A DNA stretch of 23,401 nt from JAGLQQ01 sp043806135 (GCA_043806135.1 JAZDHG010000050.1:1-23401); one strand, 5' to 3'. Positions 8,970 through 17,607 are shown, counted from the first letter of the stretch. Numbers and translations: made by a program. Notes: generated from the sequence alone by a model not told the origin.

Positions 8970-9051
8970 AGTATTGCGTATTGCGTACCGCATTTCAAAT
9001 TGCTTTTTGTTTTCCGATGAGCTTATCAGCTATGAGCCGTAAGCTAATATG
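8970..9051. repeat. Degenerate 7-bp period repeats in the GT4 upstream spacer
   Basis: Two stretches are visible on the plus strand. 8971-8991 holds TATTGCG twice plus TACCGCA. 9016-9051 holds GATGAGC, TTATCAGC, TATGAGC, CGTAAGC and TAATATG, one unit being 8 bp. Beyond it, 9065-9070 and 9101-9106 form an AGCGAA/TTCGCT inverted pair. The whole 196-bp spacer (8924-9119) has no convincing gene or promoter. Confidence 0.55.
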
Positions 9052-9119
9052 CATCCCTCGTCCCAGCGAAGCGGTCATCAATCGGACTTCGTTCTTTTGA
9101 TTCGCTAATCATCTAAACG

Positions 9120-11207
9120 CTATTTTAAACTTATTAAGTTTACAGCTGCTTCATATACCTCTTCAACCGTGATCTCTGTCATACAGTTTTTTCTGAAACA
9201 TCTCGGAGCGTAGCAGCCGGAACAAGACAACTCTTTTCTTATTAAAGCAGAATTTTCGGCAAATGGCAAATGACGCGCAGGGTCTGTGGGGCCAAAAAGG
9301 GCCACAAAAGGCACTTTTAAGGCCGCGGCAATATGCATCGGCGCGCTGTCAACCGTTATCAAAAGCGCGCAGCGTTTGATCAAAGCGCCAAGCCCCATCA
9401 ATGATGTTTTTCCGGCAGCATTAATAGGCTTGCACTGTGTATGCTTTATTATTTCATCAATAGCATCTTTGGCATAATTAGTACCCGTAAAAATAATACG
9501 TGCGTTGAATTTATAAGAAAGCATATCAGCTAACTTAGCGTAAGACTCAAGCGTCCAGGCCTTGCTCACCCAGCGGGGGCTGCCTAATGCGTTTATACCG
9601 ATAAACATCTGCCCGCTGCTATGCCAGCTCTGTTTAAGGAACTCATTCACATTGTTCTCATCATGAACGCTTAGCCGCAGCTCAAGCCTTTTATCAATAT
9701 TTCCTTCGATCCCCAGTTTTTTAAGCACCTGAAATTGGTGTGTCACCGGATCGCACTTTTTCATTGCATCTTTGATCCCGTAATTAAGCAAAAATCCCAG
9801 TTTTTTATTCTTAAAACCAAAACGCTGTTTTATGCCGGCAAAAAAAGCGATCATATGGCTTAGATTATTGTTTTGGAAATCAACACAAAAATTAAAATCC
9901 TTATGCCTGATTGCCATGATCTTTTTCATGACTTCGAAAAAAACCTTATCTTTTAGAATTATCAGATCATCAATATACGGGCATAACTGAAGGACCTCTT
10001 TAAACTGGTTACTTATCAGAACCTCGATCTGAGCATCTGGAAATTTTGCCCTTATTGCCCGCAAAGACGGTGTTATTAAAATAGCATCCCCGAATGCACC
10101 CAGTTTAATCACCAGAATTCTTTTCTTGTTTAACACTTCCTTATAAACATCAATAGTTTTCTGCACAAGAACTTCAAGCGAGAAATTGTCTTCAACCTTT
10201 TTTCTTAAATTCCTGCTGCATTCATCTGATAGTTTTCTGTCTTTTAAGAGTCTCACCGCTGCATCTGCGATCGCAGACGCATTGGCCGGCTCCACCAAAA
10301 GTCCTTCCTTTTCATGCTCAATTATCTCAACCACCCCGCCGACTTTTGTCGCCAGTACTGGGACCCCCATGGCTCCTGCCTCAATAACTACTCTACCGAA
10401 AGCCTCCTGCGTTGTTGTTGCCAGAACCAGCAGGTCAAGCTTCTTCAATATACCCGGGATATTCTTAACGTTGCCGAGGAAACTAACTCTTTGCGTCAGG
10501 TTCAGGTCCTCAATCATTTTTTTGAGTTCATTAAGATATTGGTCTTTGTGCTTCGGAGCCTCCCCGATAATTAATACCTTTGCCTGCGGAAATTCACTAA
10601 ATATACCGGGCAATGCCTTAATAAAATGAATATGCCCCTTAAGCGGGGTTATCCTGCCTATGATCCCGATAACCTTCTGTCTTTTTGCCGGCTTTATTTC
10701 TTTTTCCTCAAATTTGAACTCATTAAGGTCTACACCGCGGTATATCAGGCGTATTTTGCCCTTCTCCAGTCCGAAATCATGAATCATATGCCTGCCTATT
10801 ATCTGACTGATAACTATAACTCTTCTCCCCCAGCCCATAACAGCTGAAAAAAAATGTTTGCTGTAATATCCGTGGCATGTTGTCACTAATTCCGCTTTTG
10901 TGGACATTGTCGCAAAAAAAGCTATCCAGGCAGGCACGCGGCTTCTGGCATGTACTATATCTATGTCTTCTTTTTCAATAATTTTTCTGAGTTTACCAAC
11001 GCACCAGAGAATTGAAAGCAGGGATTTTCTATGTACCGGCATTGTATAATGTATAGAAGAAGCAGCCTCAAGGTCTTTAACAAGTCTTCCTCCGGCGGAA
11101 ACTACAACTGATTTATGACCGCTTTTCACCAGCGCATCAGCCAGGTCTACGGTTCCTCTTTCAACTCCCCCGCTTTCCAGCTCGGGAAGGATTTGCAGAA
11201 TATTCAT
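9120..11207 (-). CDS. Two-domain glycosyltransferase: GT4 fused to GT9 heptosyltransferase
   Basis: 695 aa, about twice the length of one glycosyltransferase. Residues 1-360 are a complete GT4: start MNILQILPELESGGVERG, donor domain from GIIGRITPLKGH, and E-x7-E as EAFGRVVIE (Glu268, Glu276). From about 362 a complete GT9 begins: KRILVIKLGAFGDAILITPS with Asp374, later SPRWVSKAWTLE, VTVDSAPMHIAAAL and ALFGPTDP, then a Cys cluster CSGCYAPRC. The two parts join through a short linker without a stop or frameshift. It likely adds two consecutive core sugars, one of them a heptose. The ribosome site before ATG 11207 is weak. It is separated by 350 bp from the acyltransferase gene upstream. Confidence 0.9.
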   Translation of the reverse strand: MNILQILPELESGGVERGTVDLADALVKSGHKSVVVSAGGRLVKDLEAASSIHYTMPVHRKSLLSILWCVGKLRKIIEKEDIDIVHARSRVPAWIAFFATMSTKAELVTTCHGYYSKHFFSAVMGWGRRVIVISQIIGRHMIHDFGLEKGKIRLIYRGVDLNEFKFEEKEIKPAKRQKVIGIIGRITPLKGHIHFIKALPGIFSEFPQAKVLIIGEAPKHKDQYLNELKKMIEDLNLTQRVSFLGNVKNIPGILKKLDLLVLATTTQEAFGRVVIEAGAMGVPVLATKVGGVVEIIEHEKEGLLVEPANASAIADAAVRLLKDRKLSDECSRNLRKKVEDNFSLEVLVQKTIDVYKEVLNKKRILVIKLGAFGDAILITPSLRAIRAKFPDAQIEVLISNQFKEVLQLCPYIDDLIILKDKVFFEVMKKIMAIRHKDFNFCVDFQNNNLSHMIAFFAGIKQRFGFKNKKLGFLLNYGIKDAMKKCDPVTHQFQVLKKLGIEGNIDKRLELRLSVHDENNVNEFLKQSWHSSGQMFIGINALGSPRWVSKAWTLESYAKLADMLSYKFNARIIFTGTNYAKDAIDEIIKHTQCKPINAAGKTSLMGLGALIKRCALLITVDSAPMHIAAALKVPFVALFGPTDPARHLPFAENSALIRKELSCSGCYAPRCFRKNCMTEITVEEVYEAAVNLISLK

Positions 11208-11558
11208 AATTGATCATTTTCTAGTTTAGCTTTAGGTCAAAAGCCCTAATCTTTGTGTTTGCTATTTTTTGTACTCTCCCAAGGAATGTTTACACTTTCA
11301 GGATATGAATAACTGTTTTCACGGATTGAAACATTGGTTTTGACATGGATGTCGAAAAACCAGTGTCTCCCTCGGAGTTTTTCAAGGATGTAAAACGAGA
11401 ATGAGTAAAAATAGTTTTCATAGCCGAACAACTCGTTGCCTTTCACTTTGTCAACATATCTTTAAGATTGCACACATTGTAAATTGATATTTTGTCTTTT
11501 CCTGCTCTTTTCTGTTAACCTTTTTCATGACATCACACTTATAACTTATACTCTATAA
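11208..11558 (-). other. 351-bp spacer with a hairpin and a doubtful short frame
   Basis: No supported gene or sigma-70 promoter was found. A 36-nt inverted repeat (11331-11366) has arms ACATTGGTTTT/AAAACCAGTGT (10 of 11 pairs), GACA/TGTC inside, and loop TGGA. It lacks a T run, so it is not a classic terminator. A 66-codon frame with GTG start (11246-11446) crosses it without a ribosome site. The end of the spacer and the stop of the upstream gene hold three 7-bp units (ATAACTT, ATACTCT, ATAACTA; 11541-11561). This may be a decayed gene or a dispersed repeat. Confidence 0.5.
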
Positions 11559-13505
11559 CTAGTTGATGATTCTTTCTTTTATAGCCTTATCCAGTTTTTT
11601 CTTGTCGTCAAGTCTTTCCAGTGAAAACACCCCTTTTTTAAAGTTTGTCAGCTCATCATAAAGAGCTTCGTGATGGGCAATGCGTACGATATTTTCTTTT
11701 TCCAGATGATCAATAAATTTTTCATGTTTTGTTTTTTTTCCATTTATTTTTTTCTTAAGCGGAAGCACTATAGTATATACATCCGAAGTCGCTGCCTCAG
11801 AAACCATAGAGATACTCTCTCCCGTAACAACTACAACTTCAGACGCCCCTAAAATACCGTTAACCGCAAAGTCATAATTCTTCTCATTAGGAAAAACTTT
11901 AAAAATACATCTCGGATAATTTTTCAGACTCTTTTTTATATACTCATCAACATTATTAGGCGTGCGCCTGGATGTGGAAAGCAAAATCTTAGCATTATAC
12001 TCATCCGCGAACCTTTTAAGCTCCGTAATTAATTTTTCCGTAAGTTCTACATCAAGCGAATAATATTTTGAATCCCCGCCGATCAGAACCCCGATATTAA
12101 GCCCTTTTTTAAGGTCTGCATATTCGGACAGCTTCTCCTTTGCCTGAGCCAGGCAAACGGATGAGACCATGTTTAAAGCCCCGTGCGTCATAACCACCTT
12201 ATCTTGCTTTCTTGCCTCATCGTGAGAAGGTATAATCGAAAGATCAAAATTTTTTTCAGAAAAAGGAGCCGGTCTCATCAGACTTATCGTTTTTGCCAGG
12301 TTTTCTTTACCCAGCAGCAGTCCCGCAGCCCGGGTTGAAGAACCAGTACAGATAATAATATCAGCATACACGCCTTCAAGTTTGTTAAATGAATCAGCTG
12401 TTAATGCCATTTCAAGAAAACTCAACGGATTCCGGATAATTTTCCTGAATAGGAATGTGATTAAATTCAGCAGTTTTTCCCTAAAATGATTTTTAAAAAC
12501 AACATCCAGCTCAACTATCTTTACTGGACTGGTTTGCTCAAAAACTGACCTTGCCACAGCTTGTGCCTGGCGCAGGTGACCGGTCTTTCCATCCTTAAGG
12601 ATCAGGACCGTCCTTGCACTTGTATATTTCCAGCGCCTGTTTCCCCAAAGCCAAAGATGCGGTTTTTTTCTGATATGCCGCTCTAGCAGTTCGCTGTATT
12701 TCGCAGCACCTCTTTTGATAAATGCTTCAATATCTTCACCCTCACGCTTCTGTATCGGTTCCTCTATTACAAGCTCATGATTGAATCCTTTTCCATGGCG
12801 CAGGTTAAAAGCAGGAAGGATCGGACTTCCTGTTTTGCCGGCTATTCTAAAAGCTCCGTCAGCAATAAACACAGGCCTGCCGAATAGTTCCAGCAGCTGT
12901 CCCACCCTGCCGCTTTGATCCCCGATCATACCGATAATGCCGTTTTGCTTAAGGTTTTTGACTATCTCCCTGAGCTGCATTCCCTTTTGAATAACTATTG
13001 TTCCTCTTACCTCACGGCTATGGTTAAGCAGGTCATTTAAAAGATAGGGCTTCTGCACTCTGGCTAAGGCATGCATCTTGTAGCCGTAATGCGCTGAAAT
13101 GCTTGCGCAGAGCTCCCAGTTGCCGTAATGCGCGCTTAAAAAAACAATTCCCTTTTCCTCAGCAAGCGCTTTCTTGACCCTTTCTATATTTCTGACCCTT
13201 ACATATTTGCCGAAATATTTATCACTCATCTGGGGCATAAGAAAGAGTTCCATGATATTCAAGCCGAAGTTCCTGAACATTTTTACAACGATCTTTTTGC
13301 GTTTTTCTCGGTTTAGCTTTTTACCGTAAGCGGCCTTAAGGTTGGTATTGGCGATCCTTCTTCTTTTAACGTTTACAAAATAAACCGCCATACCGAAAAA
13401 GCCACCCAAATTAAGCACTGTATTTATCGGCAAAATACGCGTTAGCAGTACCAAAAGATTAATCGGCAAATAAAGCAGATATGCGCGCCAGGAATCTTCC
13501 CTCAT
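11559..13505 (-). CDS. LpxL-type lipid A acyltransferase fused to ELM1 (DUF1022) domain
   Basis: 648 aa from ATG 13505, with AGAGG nine bases upstream; a TTG at 13514 would sit directly on that site. Positions here count from that ATG. Residues 1-295 are an LpxL/HtrB family acyltransferase: N-terminal hydrophobic segment, catalytic HYGNWE (His126, Glu131), DQSGRVG and LWLWGNRRWK (284-293). It should add a secondary acyl chain to lipid A. Residues from about 298 on match ELM1: LILKDGKTGHLRQAQ, GGDSKYYSL, LSTSRRTP and VTGESISMVSEA. This is a GT-B-like family named for a plant mitochondrial-fission protein; bacterial members lie near lipid A genes. The gene overlaps lpxK by 47 bp, so the product probably acts on the same molecule. 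A sugar-transfer role for the ELM1 half is inference. Confidence 0.88.
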   Translation of the reverse strand: MREDSWRAYLLYLPINLLVLLTRILPINTVLNLGGFFGMAVYFVNVKRRRIANTNLKAAYGKKLNREKRKKIVVKMFRNFGLNIMELFLMPQMSDKYFGKYVRVRNIERVKKALAEEKGIVFLSAHYGNWELCASISAHYGYKMHALARVQKPYLLNDLLNHSREVRGTIVIQKGMQLREIVKNLKQNGIIGMIGDQSGRVGQLLELFGRPVFIADGAFRIAGKTGSPILPAFNLRHGKGFNHELVIEEPIQKREGEDIEAFIKRGAAKYSELLERHIRKKPHLWLWGNRRWKYTSARTVLILKDGKTGHLRQAQAVARSVFEQTSPVKIVELDVVFKNHFREKLLNLITFLFRKIIRNPLSFLEMALTADSFNKLEGVYADIIICTGSSTRAAGLLLGKENLAKTISLMRPAPFSEKNFDLSIIPSHDEARKQDKVVMTHGALNMVSSVCLAQAKEKLSEYADLKKGLNIGVLIGGDSKYYSLDVELTEKLITELKRFADEYNAKILLSTSRRTPNNVDEYIKKSLKNYPRCIFKVFPNEKNYDFAVNGILGASEVVVVTGESISMVSEAATSDVYTIVLPLKKKINGKKTKHEKFIDHLEKENIVRIAHHEALYDELTNFKKGVFSLERLDDKKKLDKAIKERIIN

Positions 13506-14556
13506 TTTTTTCAACCTCTAATTTAATTTTTAACACCAATATTTCAATCTCTGAGTGTTTATTTTTAAAAACAGCTTTGATCCTCGGTTCATCTTTTGCC
13601 GTGGTTATGATCGACCTCACCTTTAAGGCCATACACCTGGTCATAACCGATTGCATCTGTTCATCCGTAAAGGCATGGTGGTCCTCAAAATAAAAATTTT
13701 CCGTTATCTGCGCACCCAGGCTTGCCACAGTTTTTTCGAACAATTCAGGTTGGGCAATAGCACACAGCAGCGCAACTTTTTTATCCCTAATATATGGAAA
13801 TTCTCTCTTTTGAGCACTATTTATATCATATAAAAACTCAGGGGCATGCCTGCTCTGGAATATCTCGGCCTTTTTATTATATTTGCGCAATTTATTTATG
13901 ATTTCTTTAACTTTCCCGGGTGCCTGATCTGTGTGCGTCAGCATAAAAACCTGCGCATTGCGGAGATAGCATAAGGGCAATCGGAGCAATCCCCGTGGCA
14001 AAACATACCCAAACCCGAATGGGTTCAGGCAATCAATGCAGACAATATCAAGGTCTTTGCCTGTTTTTAGATTACCAAAAGCATCATCAAGCACAGCAAC
14101 TTCGCAACCCATATCATCTTGAGCTGATTTAAGACCCGCTTGCCTGTCCTTATTTATTATAATCTGTGCCTCGGGAAACCTGTTTTTTAACATCTTAGGC
14201 TCATCCGCGATAAATTCATCACTGTCCTGAATACCTTTATAGCCGCGGCTGATTATCGCAACACGTTTTTTCTGCTCAAGTAAATATTCCACGATCATCT
14301 CAACCAGAGGCGTTTTTCCTGTGCCTCCCACTGTTATATTGCCGACACTGATAACTTTTATAGCATATCTTTTTGTCCTTAAAATACCTGAACGGTAAAC
14401 AATCAGGCGCAGATGAAGGATACCGGAGTATATCAGCGATAAAAAGTCCATAACAATCCCCAGTGCCAGGATTAGAACATTCCTTTTTTTTCCCGCTATG
14501 ATAAGCAGCAGATATTCCTTTATTCCTTTTCTTGCACCTTCAGATATTCCAGCCAT
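13459..14556 (-). CDS. lpxK: Tetraacyldisaccharide 4'-kinase LpxK
   Basis: 365 aa. It phosphorylates the 4' position of the lipid A precursor at the inner membrane. N-terminal hydrophobic stretch about 27-55, then SVGNITVGGTGKTP (70-83) as P-loop, ISRGYKG (102-108), ADEP with Asp118, LPRGLLR and EDHHAFTDEQ with Asp292/His293, the conserved DHH. One motif deviates: the usual DDGFQH is LDDAFGN here (156-162), so the Gln-His pair is lost. The start ATG 14556 lies within the end of rarA (37-bp overlap) and has no clear ribosome site, so translation may be coupled. It overlaps the acyltransferase gene downstream. Confidence 0.9.
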   Translation of the reverse strand: MAGISEGARKGIKEYLLLIIAGKKRNVLILALGIVMDFLSLIYSGILHLRLIVYRSGILRTKRYAIKVISVGNITVGGTGKTPLVEMIVEYLLEQKKRVAIISRGYKGIQDSDEFIADEPKMLKNRFPEAQIIINKDRQAGLKSAQDDMGCEVAVLDDAFGNLKTGKDLDIVCIDCLNPFGFGYVLPRGLLRLPLCYLRNAQVFMLTHTDQAPGKVKEIINKLRKYNKKAEIFQSRHAPEFLYDINSAQKREFPYIRDKKVALLCAIAQPELFEKTVASLGAQITENFYFEDHHAFTDEQMQSVMTRCMALKVRSIITTAKDEPRIKAVFKNKHSEIEILVLKIKLEVEKNEGRFLARISALFAD

Positions 14557-15866
14557 GCTTTTATCTTTTTCTCATACCCCATAACAGTTGGTTGATAATA
14601 ATTCCTCTTTTTTCTCATATAATCCTGTTTTACATAATGATTCTCAAAATCATGGGCATATTTATAACCTACACCGTGATCTAATTTATTCGCGCTTTTA
14701 TATGAAGCATCCTTCAGATGATCGGGAACCTCCTGGCTTGCTTCATTTGCTACATCATGCGCTGCCAGTTCAATACCTAAATAAGCGGCATTGCTTTTGG
14801 GAGCACAGGCCACATAAACCGCCGCCTGAGCCAGTGGAATCCGTGCCTCAGGCATGCCCAGGACTTCCACCGCCTCATATGCTGCATTGGCCAGAATAAG
14901 CGCTTGAGGATCGGCATTGCCTACATCTTCCGATGCGCATATCAGGATCCTTCTGGCAATAAAACGCGGATCCTCACCCGCATAGATCATTTTTGCCATC
15001 CAGTAAAGTGCTGCGTCAGGATCAGTGCCGCGCATACTTTTGATAAAAGCGGATATTACATCATAATGATCATCTTCATCCCTGTCGTAACGGACGATCC
15101 TTTTCTGTATAGATTCCTCAGCCACCTGCTTTGTAAAATGGATTTTTTTGTCCTTATCCGGCTCTGTTGTTAAAACACCTACCTCAAGAGCATTCAAGGC
15201 ACGCCTTGCATCGCCGTTGCTTATACGGCAGATGTGCTCCAGGGCATCTTTCTCAATCTCAACGCTATTATCACCCAAACCTCTTTCTTTATCCGCTAAA
15301 GCAGCTTTTAATATTGATAAGATATTCTCCTGTGAATGAGGTTTGAATTCAAAAACATGCGAACGCGAGATCAGAGCCGGGACAATATAAAAAAAAGGAT
15401 TATGCGTTGTTGCCCCTATCAGGATAATGTTTCCTATCTCTACATCGTCCAAAAAAACATCCTGCTGAGCTTTATTGAAACGGTGAATTTCATCAACAAA
15501 AAGAATCGTGCGGATATTTCGGTTCTTTTTCAATTTCTTTGCCGCAAGCAGCTTCTCTTTAACTTCCCTAACACCAACAGCAGCCGCATGGACAGAATCG
15601 AATTCAGAATTTGTTAATTTGCTGATAATATATCCTAAAGCACTTTTTCCCGTGCCAGGGGGACCGTAAAGGATAAGCGAACTTATCCGTTCAGATTCGA
15701 TCAATCGCCGAAGCAGCTTGCCCGGGCCTAAAACATGCTCTTGTCCGAAAAACTCCTCAAGATTACGCGGCCTCATTTTAAAAGCCAGCGGAGTATTTTT
15801 TGAAATTTTTCCTTCTTTGCCTGCTTTTCCTAATTCAAAAAGATCATTTTTAACATTCATACTCAC
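14520..15866 (-). CDS. rarA: Replication-associated recombination protein A (RarA/MgsA) AAA ATPase
   Basis: 448 aa, normal length. A clamp-loader-like AAA+ ATPase acting at stalled replication forks. Segments: LAFKMRPRNLEEFFGQEHVL (28-47), Walker A GPPGTGKS (68-75), Walker B LFVDEIHRFNKAQQD (121-135), sensor 1 GATTHNPFF, Arg finger region ALISRS and sensor 2 GDARRALNALE. The C-terminal part has MIYAGEDPRFIARRI and ASEDVGNADP, diagnostic of RarA. GTG 15866 has AAGG six bases upstream; ATG 15860 is the alternative. It begins about 18 nt after the 6S RNA 3' end, an arrangement also known in other phyla, and its end overlaps lpxK. Confidence 0.95.
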   Translation of the reverse strand: MSMNVKNDLFELGKAGKEGKISKNTPLAFKMRPRNLEEFFGQEHVLGPGKLLRRLIESERISSLILYGPPGTGKSALGYIISKLTNSEFDSVHAAAVGVREVKEKLLAAKKLKKNRNIRTILFVDEIHRFNKAQQDVFLDDVEIGNIILIGATTHNPFFYIVPALISRSHVFEFKPHSQENILSILKAALADKERGLGDNSVEIEKDALEHICRISNGDARRALNALEVGVLTTEPDKDKKIHFTKQVAEESIQKRIVRYDRDEDDHYDVISAFIKSMRGTDPDAALYWMAKMIYAGEDPRFIARRILICASEDVGNADPQALILANAAYEAVEVLGMPEARIPLAQAAVYVACAPKSNAAYLGIELAAHDVANEASQEVPDHLKDASYKSANKLDHGVGYKYAHDFENHYVKQDYMRKKRNYYQPTVMGYEKKIKAWLEYLKVQEKE

Positions 15867-15883
15867 CGCACACCTTTTGTTCT

Positions 15884-16054
15884 AAAAAAAATTCCCCGCG
15901 CATTGCCGCAAACACTGGAGATTATTGAACCCGTATTAATAGGTGGGTACCCTCTTAACCAACCCACGGGCAGGTTAAAGTTAGGTTCCCTATAATCTTG
16001 TAATGGTTCAAAATATTACCAAGTGCCCACAAACATGGCAGGGAAAATTCCGTT
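15884..16054 (-). ncRNA. ssrS: Probable 6S RNA
   Basis: About 171 nt. 6S RNA binds sigma-70 RNA polymerase and mimics an open promoter. A strong promoter ends 7 nt upstream, and the RNA ends in GGGGAA plus eight T. The ends pair in a closing stem (TTCCC-TGC with GCG-GGGAA), then CACT-TGG with CCA-GTG, leaving AT-rich strands facing each other as a central bubble. A terminal arm is formed by GAACC/GGTTC and GTGGGT/ACCCAC. Size, shape and the position just before rarA (as with a Bacillus 6S gene) fit. No covariance search was possible, so an unrelated structured RNA remains the alternative. Confidence 0.72.
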
Positions 16055-16060
16055 AACTTT

Positions 16061-16089
16061 AATATAACACAAAACGGTAAAAAAGGCAA
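16061..16089 (-). promoter_or_regulatory. Sigma-70 promoter for the 6S RNA gene
   Basis: TTGCCT (16084-16089), a 17-bp spacer and TATATT (16061-16066). The predicted start is near 16054. It lies in the gap after the secreted-protein gene and is the only strong promoter seen for the 6S-rarA-lpxK run. Confidence 0.7.
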
Positions 16090-16121
16090 GCAAAAACAGT
16101 TCCTCATAACAGATTTTTCCC

Positions 16122-16631
16122 TTAATCTGATCTTAAATCCATTCTTCTTAAATATCTCTGCATAAACAGATTCTTTTTATCATCAAGATAGGAAAAGATC
16201 AAATCTCCTTTTTTCAGCAGCGGAGCCCCGGAGCGCAGGTTTTTTTTAAAGTCAGCAACGGCAATGAAAATAGCAATATTATCAGAGTCTTTCTTGGAGC
16301 GTTCAATAATAAGCAGTCCCTCATCCATAAAACCATACACAGTGCCTTGAGGCATCCTTTGAAACAAAGAGTTTATTTTTTTCTTTTCCAGTTTATTATT
16401 CGAAGCGATATTTTTAACATACCCGTTTTCAGAGAAATCAAATATCTGGTAACTGGCAAAAAACAGCGACTTATCTATGAATAACGGGCTAACTGTCTGA
16501 TAGATCATCATCCATGTTCCTGTCATATCGCTTTGTTTTGCCTTTCTGGTTTTCTCGGTAAGCTCATTTTGAGCCAAGCATATATTGCCGGCTAACAAAA
16601 AACAGCTGAAAATTAAAATAATTTTTTTCAT
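16122..16631 (-). CDS. Secreted protein of unknown function
   Basis: 169 aa. The N-terminus MKKIILIFSCFLLAGNICLAQ is a signal peptide with predicted cleavage after CLA. Although Cys10 and Cys18 occur, neither forms a good lipobox. The mature part has GTWMMIYQTV near residue 38 and alternating strand-like stretches (YQIFDFSENGYV, GLLIIERSKK, AIFIAVADF), a beta-rich domain vaguely like the lipocalin-like GTW families; I cannot place it in one. Highly basic C-terminus (LRRMDLRSD). The ribosome site is weak (GAGAG far upstream). It sits alone between the hydrolase gene (112 bp) and the 6S promoter. Confidence 0.72.
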   Translation of the reverse strand: MKKIILIFSCFLLAGNICLAQNELTEKTRKAKQSDMTGTWMMIYQTVSPLFIDKSLFFASYQIFDFSENGYVKNIASNNKLEKKKINSLFQRMPQGTVYGFMDEGLLIIERSKKDSDNIAIFIAVADFKKNLRSGAPLLKKGDLIFSYLDDKKNLFMQRYLRRMDLRSD

Positions 16632-16743
16632 TTTTTAATCTATCTCTCTTTTAGTCTACACTGCCTTCTGTACATAATCAGCGTAAATATTATCATCTAA
16701 AACATCAATAATCAGGGATACCGTCATAATCGACCTTTGCAAA

Positions 16744-17607
16744 TTAAAATAATTCTTTTTCCAAAGACGCGGCATTTGACTGCAGGGATCTTGCCACTAG
16801 AGGATTAACCGCCGCCGCTGGTAACCCCATCCTCAGGCATACTTCTTGGCAAAGCTCCATCGGTTTTAGCCCTTTCGCATTTTCTATTTTTTCTACTGTA
16901 TTATGAATTTTTTTTAAATAATCAAGACTTGCGTCCATAGTTATATATATATCAGTGCCGTACCGGGGCTCATCCCAGGAAGAAAGCAGGACTTCAAGAT
17001 TACTGATCTCTTTTAGTTTTTTGATCGAGGCCACTGTTTGTGCCACGTCTTCATAAATAGGAAAACCTCCAGGCAGCACCAGGCTATCAGCGCAAATAAG
17101 GATCCTTTCATTTTCAAATAAAAGAGAAACTGAACCGCGGGAATGCCCGGGTGTATAAATAACCCTCAGTTTCATGCCATCTTCGGGCTCGATGATCTCA
17201 TCGTCCTTTAAAAATTCATCTATTTTAACCGGCCCGCTGACGAGCCCGGAAAAACCCGGGACAGGACGCTGTGAGTTCTGCAAATCTACATCTTCTATCC
17301 AAGCTCTGGCATGTCCATGAGCGAAGACAAAGCATTCTGTTTCCTTTTTAATTATCCGCGCAGACCCGATATGGTCCGGATGGGCATGTGTGAGGATCAA
17401 TGTCATGATCTCCTCGATATCACGGCCGTTTTCCTGGATATAGGAAAAAATATTCTGGCTAGACTGCGCAACTCCGCTGTCAATCAGACATATACCCTTA
17501 CTGCCGAATACAATGAACGAATACACAAATCTTTCAACCGTTACATTTTCACTCAGCGGTATTTTAAAGTTGTGCTTCAAAGCATGAATATTGTCTTTTA
17601 TCTTCAT
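16744..17607 (-). CDS. Metallo-beta-lactamase-fold hydrolase
   Basis: 287 aa, no signal peptide, so cytoplasmic. The zinc-binding motif is THAHPDHIG, giving His74, His76, Asp78 and His79. Further ligands are His155 in TPGHS and Asp174 in CADS. The order and spacing fit the glyoxalase II-like branch with a binuclear metal site. After residue 200 the chain continues with a helical C-terminal part (LDYLKKIHNTVEKIENAKG) seen in some members. The substrate is not evident. ATG 17607 has GGAGGG just upstream. It follows marC by 33 bp and is probably cotranscribed with it. Confidence 0.88.
   Translation of the reverse strand: MKIKDNIHALKHNFKIPLSENVTVERFVYSFIVFGSKGICLIDSGVAQSSQNIFSYIQENGRDIEEIMTLILTHAHPDHIGSARIIKKETECFVFAHGHARAWIEDVDLQNSQRPVPGFSGLVSGPVKIDEFLKDDEIIEPEDGMKLRVIYTPGHSRGSVSLLFENERILICADSLVLPGGFPIYEDVAQTVASIKKLKEISNLEVLLSSWDEPRYGTDIYITMDASLDYLKKIHNTVEKIENAKGLKPMELCQEVCLRMGLPAAAVNPLVARSLQSNAASLEKELF

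Noticed and set aside
8924..8998. Longer N-terminus of the GT4 glycosyltransferase from 8998
   Set aside because: The extra 25 residues lie upstream of the GAGG site and the standard GT4 start, and run into repeat sequence.
11246..11446. 66-codon frame in the spacer
   Set aside because: GTG start with no ribosome site, no recognisable family, and overlap with a hairpin; kept only as a possible remnant.
16110..16129. Hairpin at the end of the secreted-protein gene as terminator
   Set aside because: Only 6 bp with no adjacent T run, and it overlaps the stop codon.
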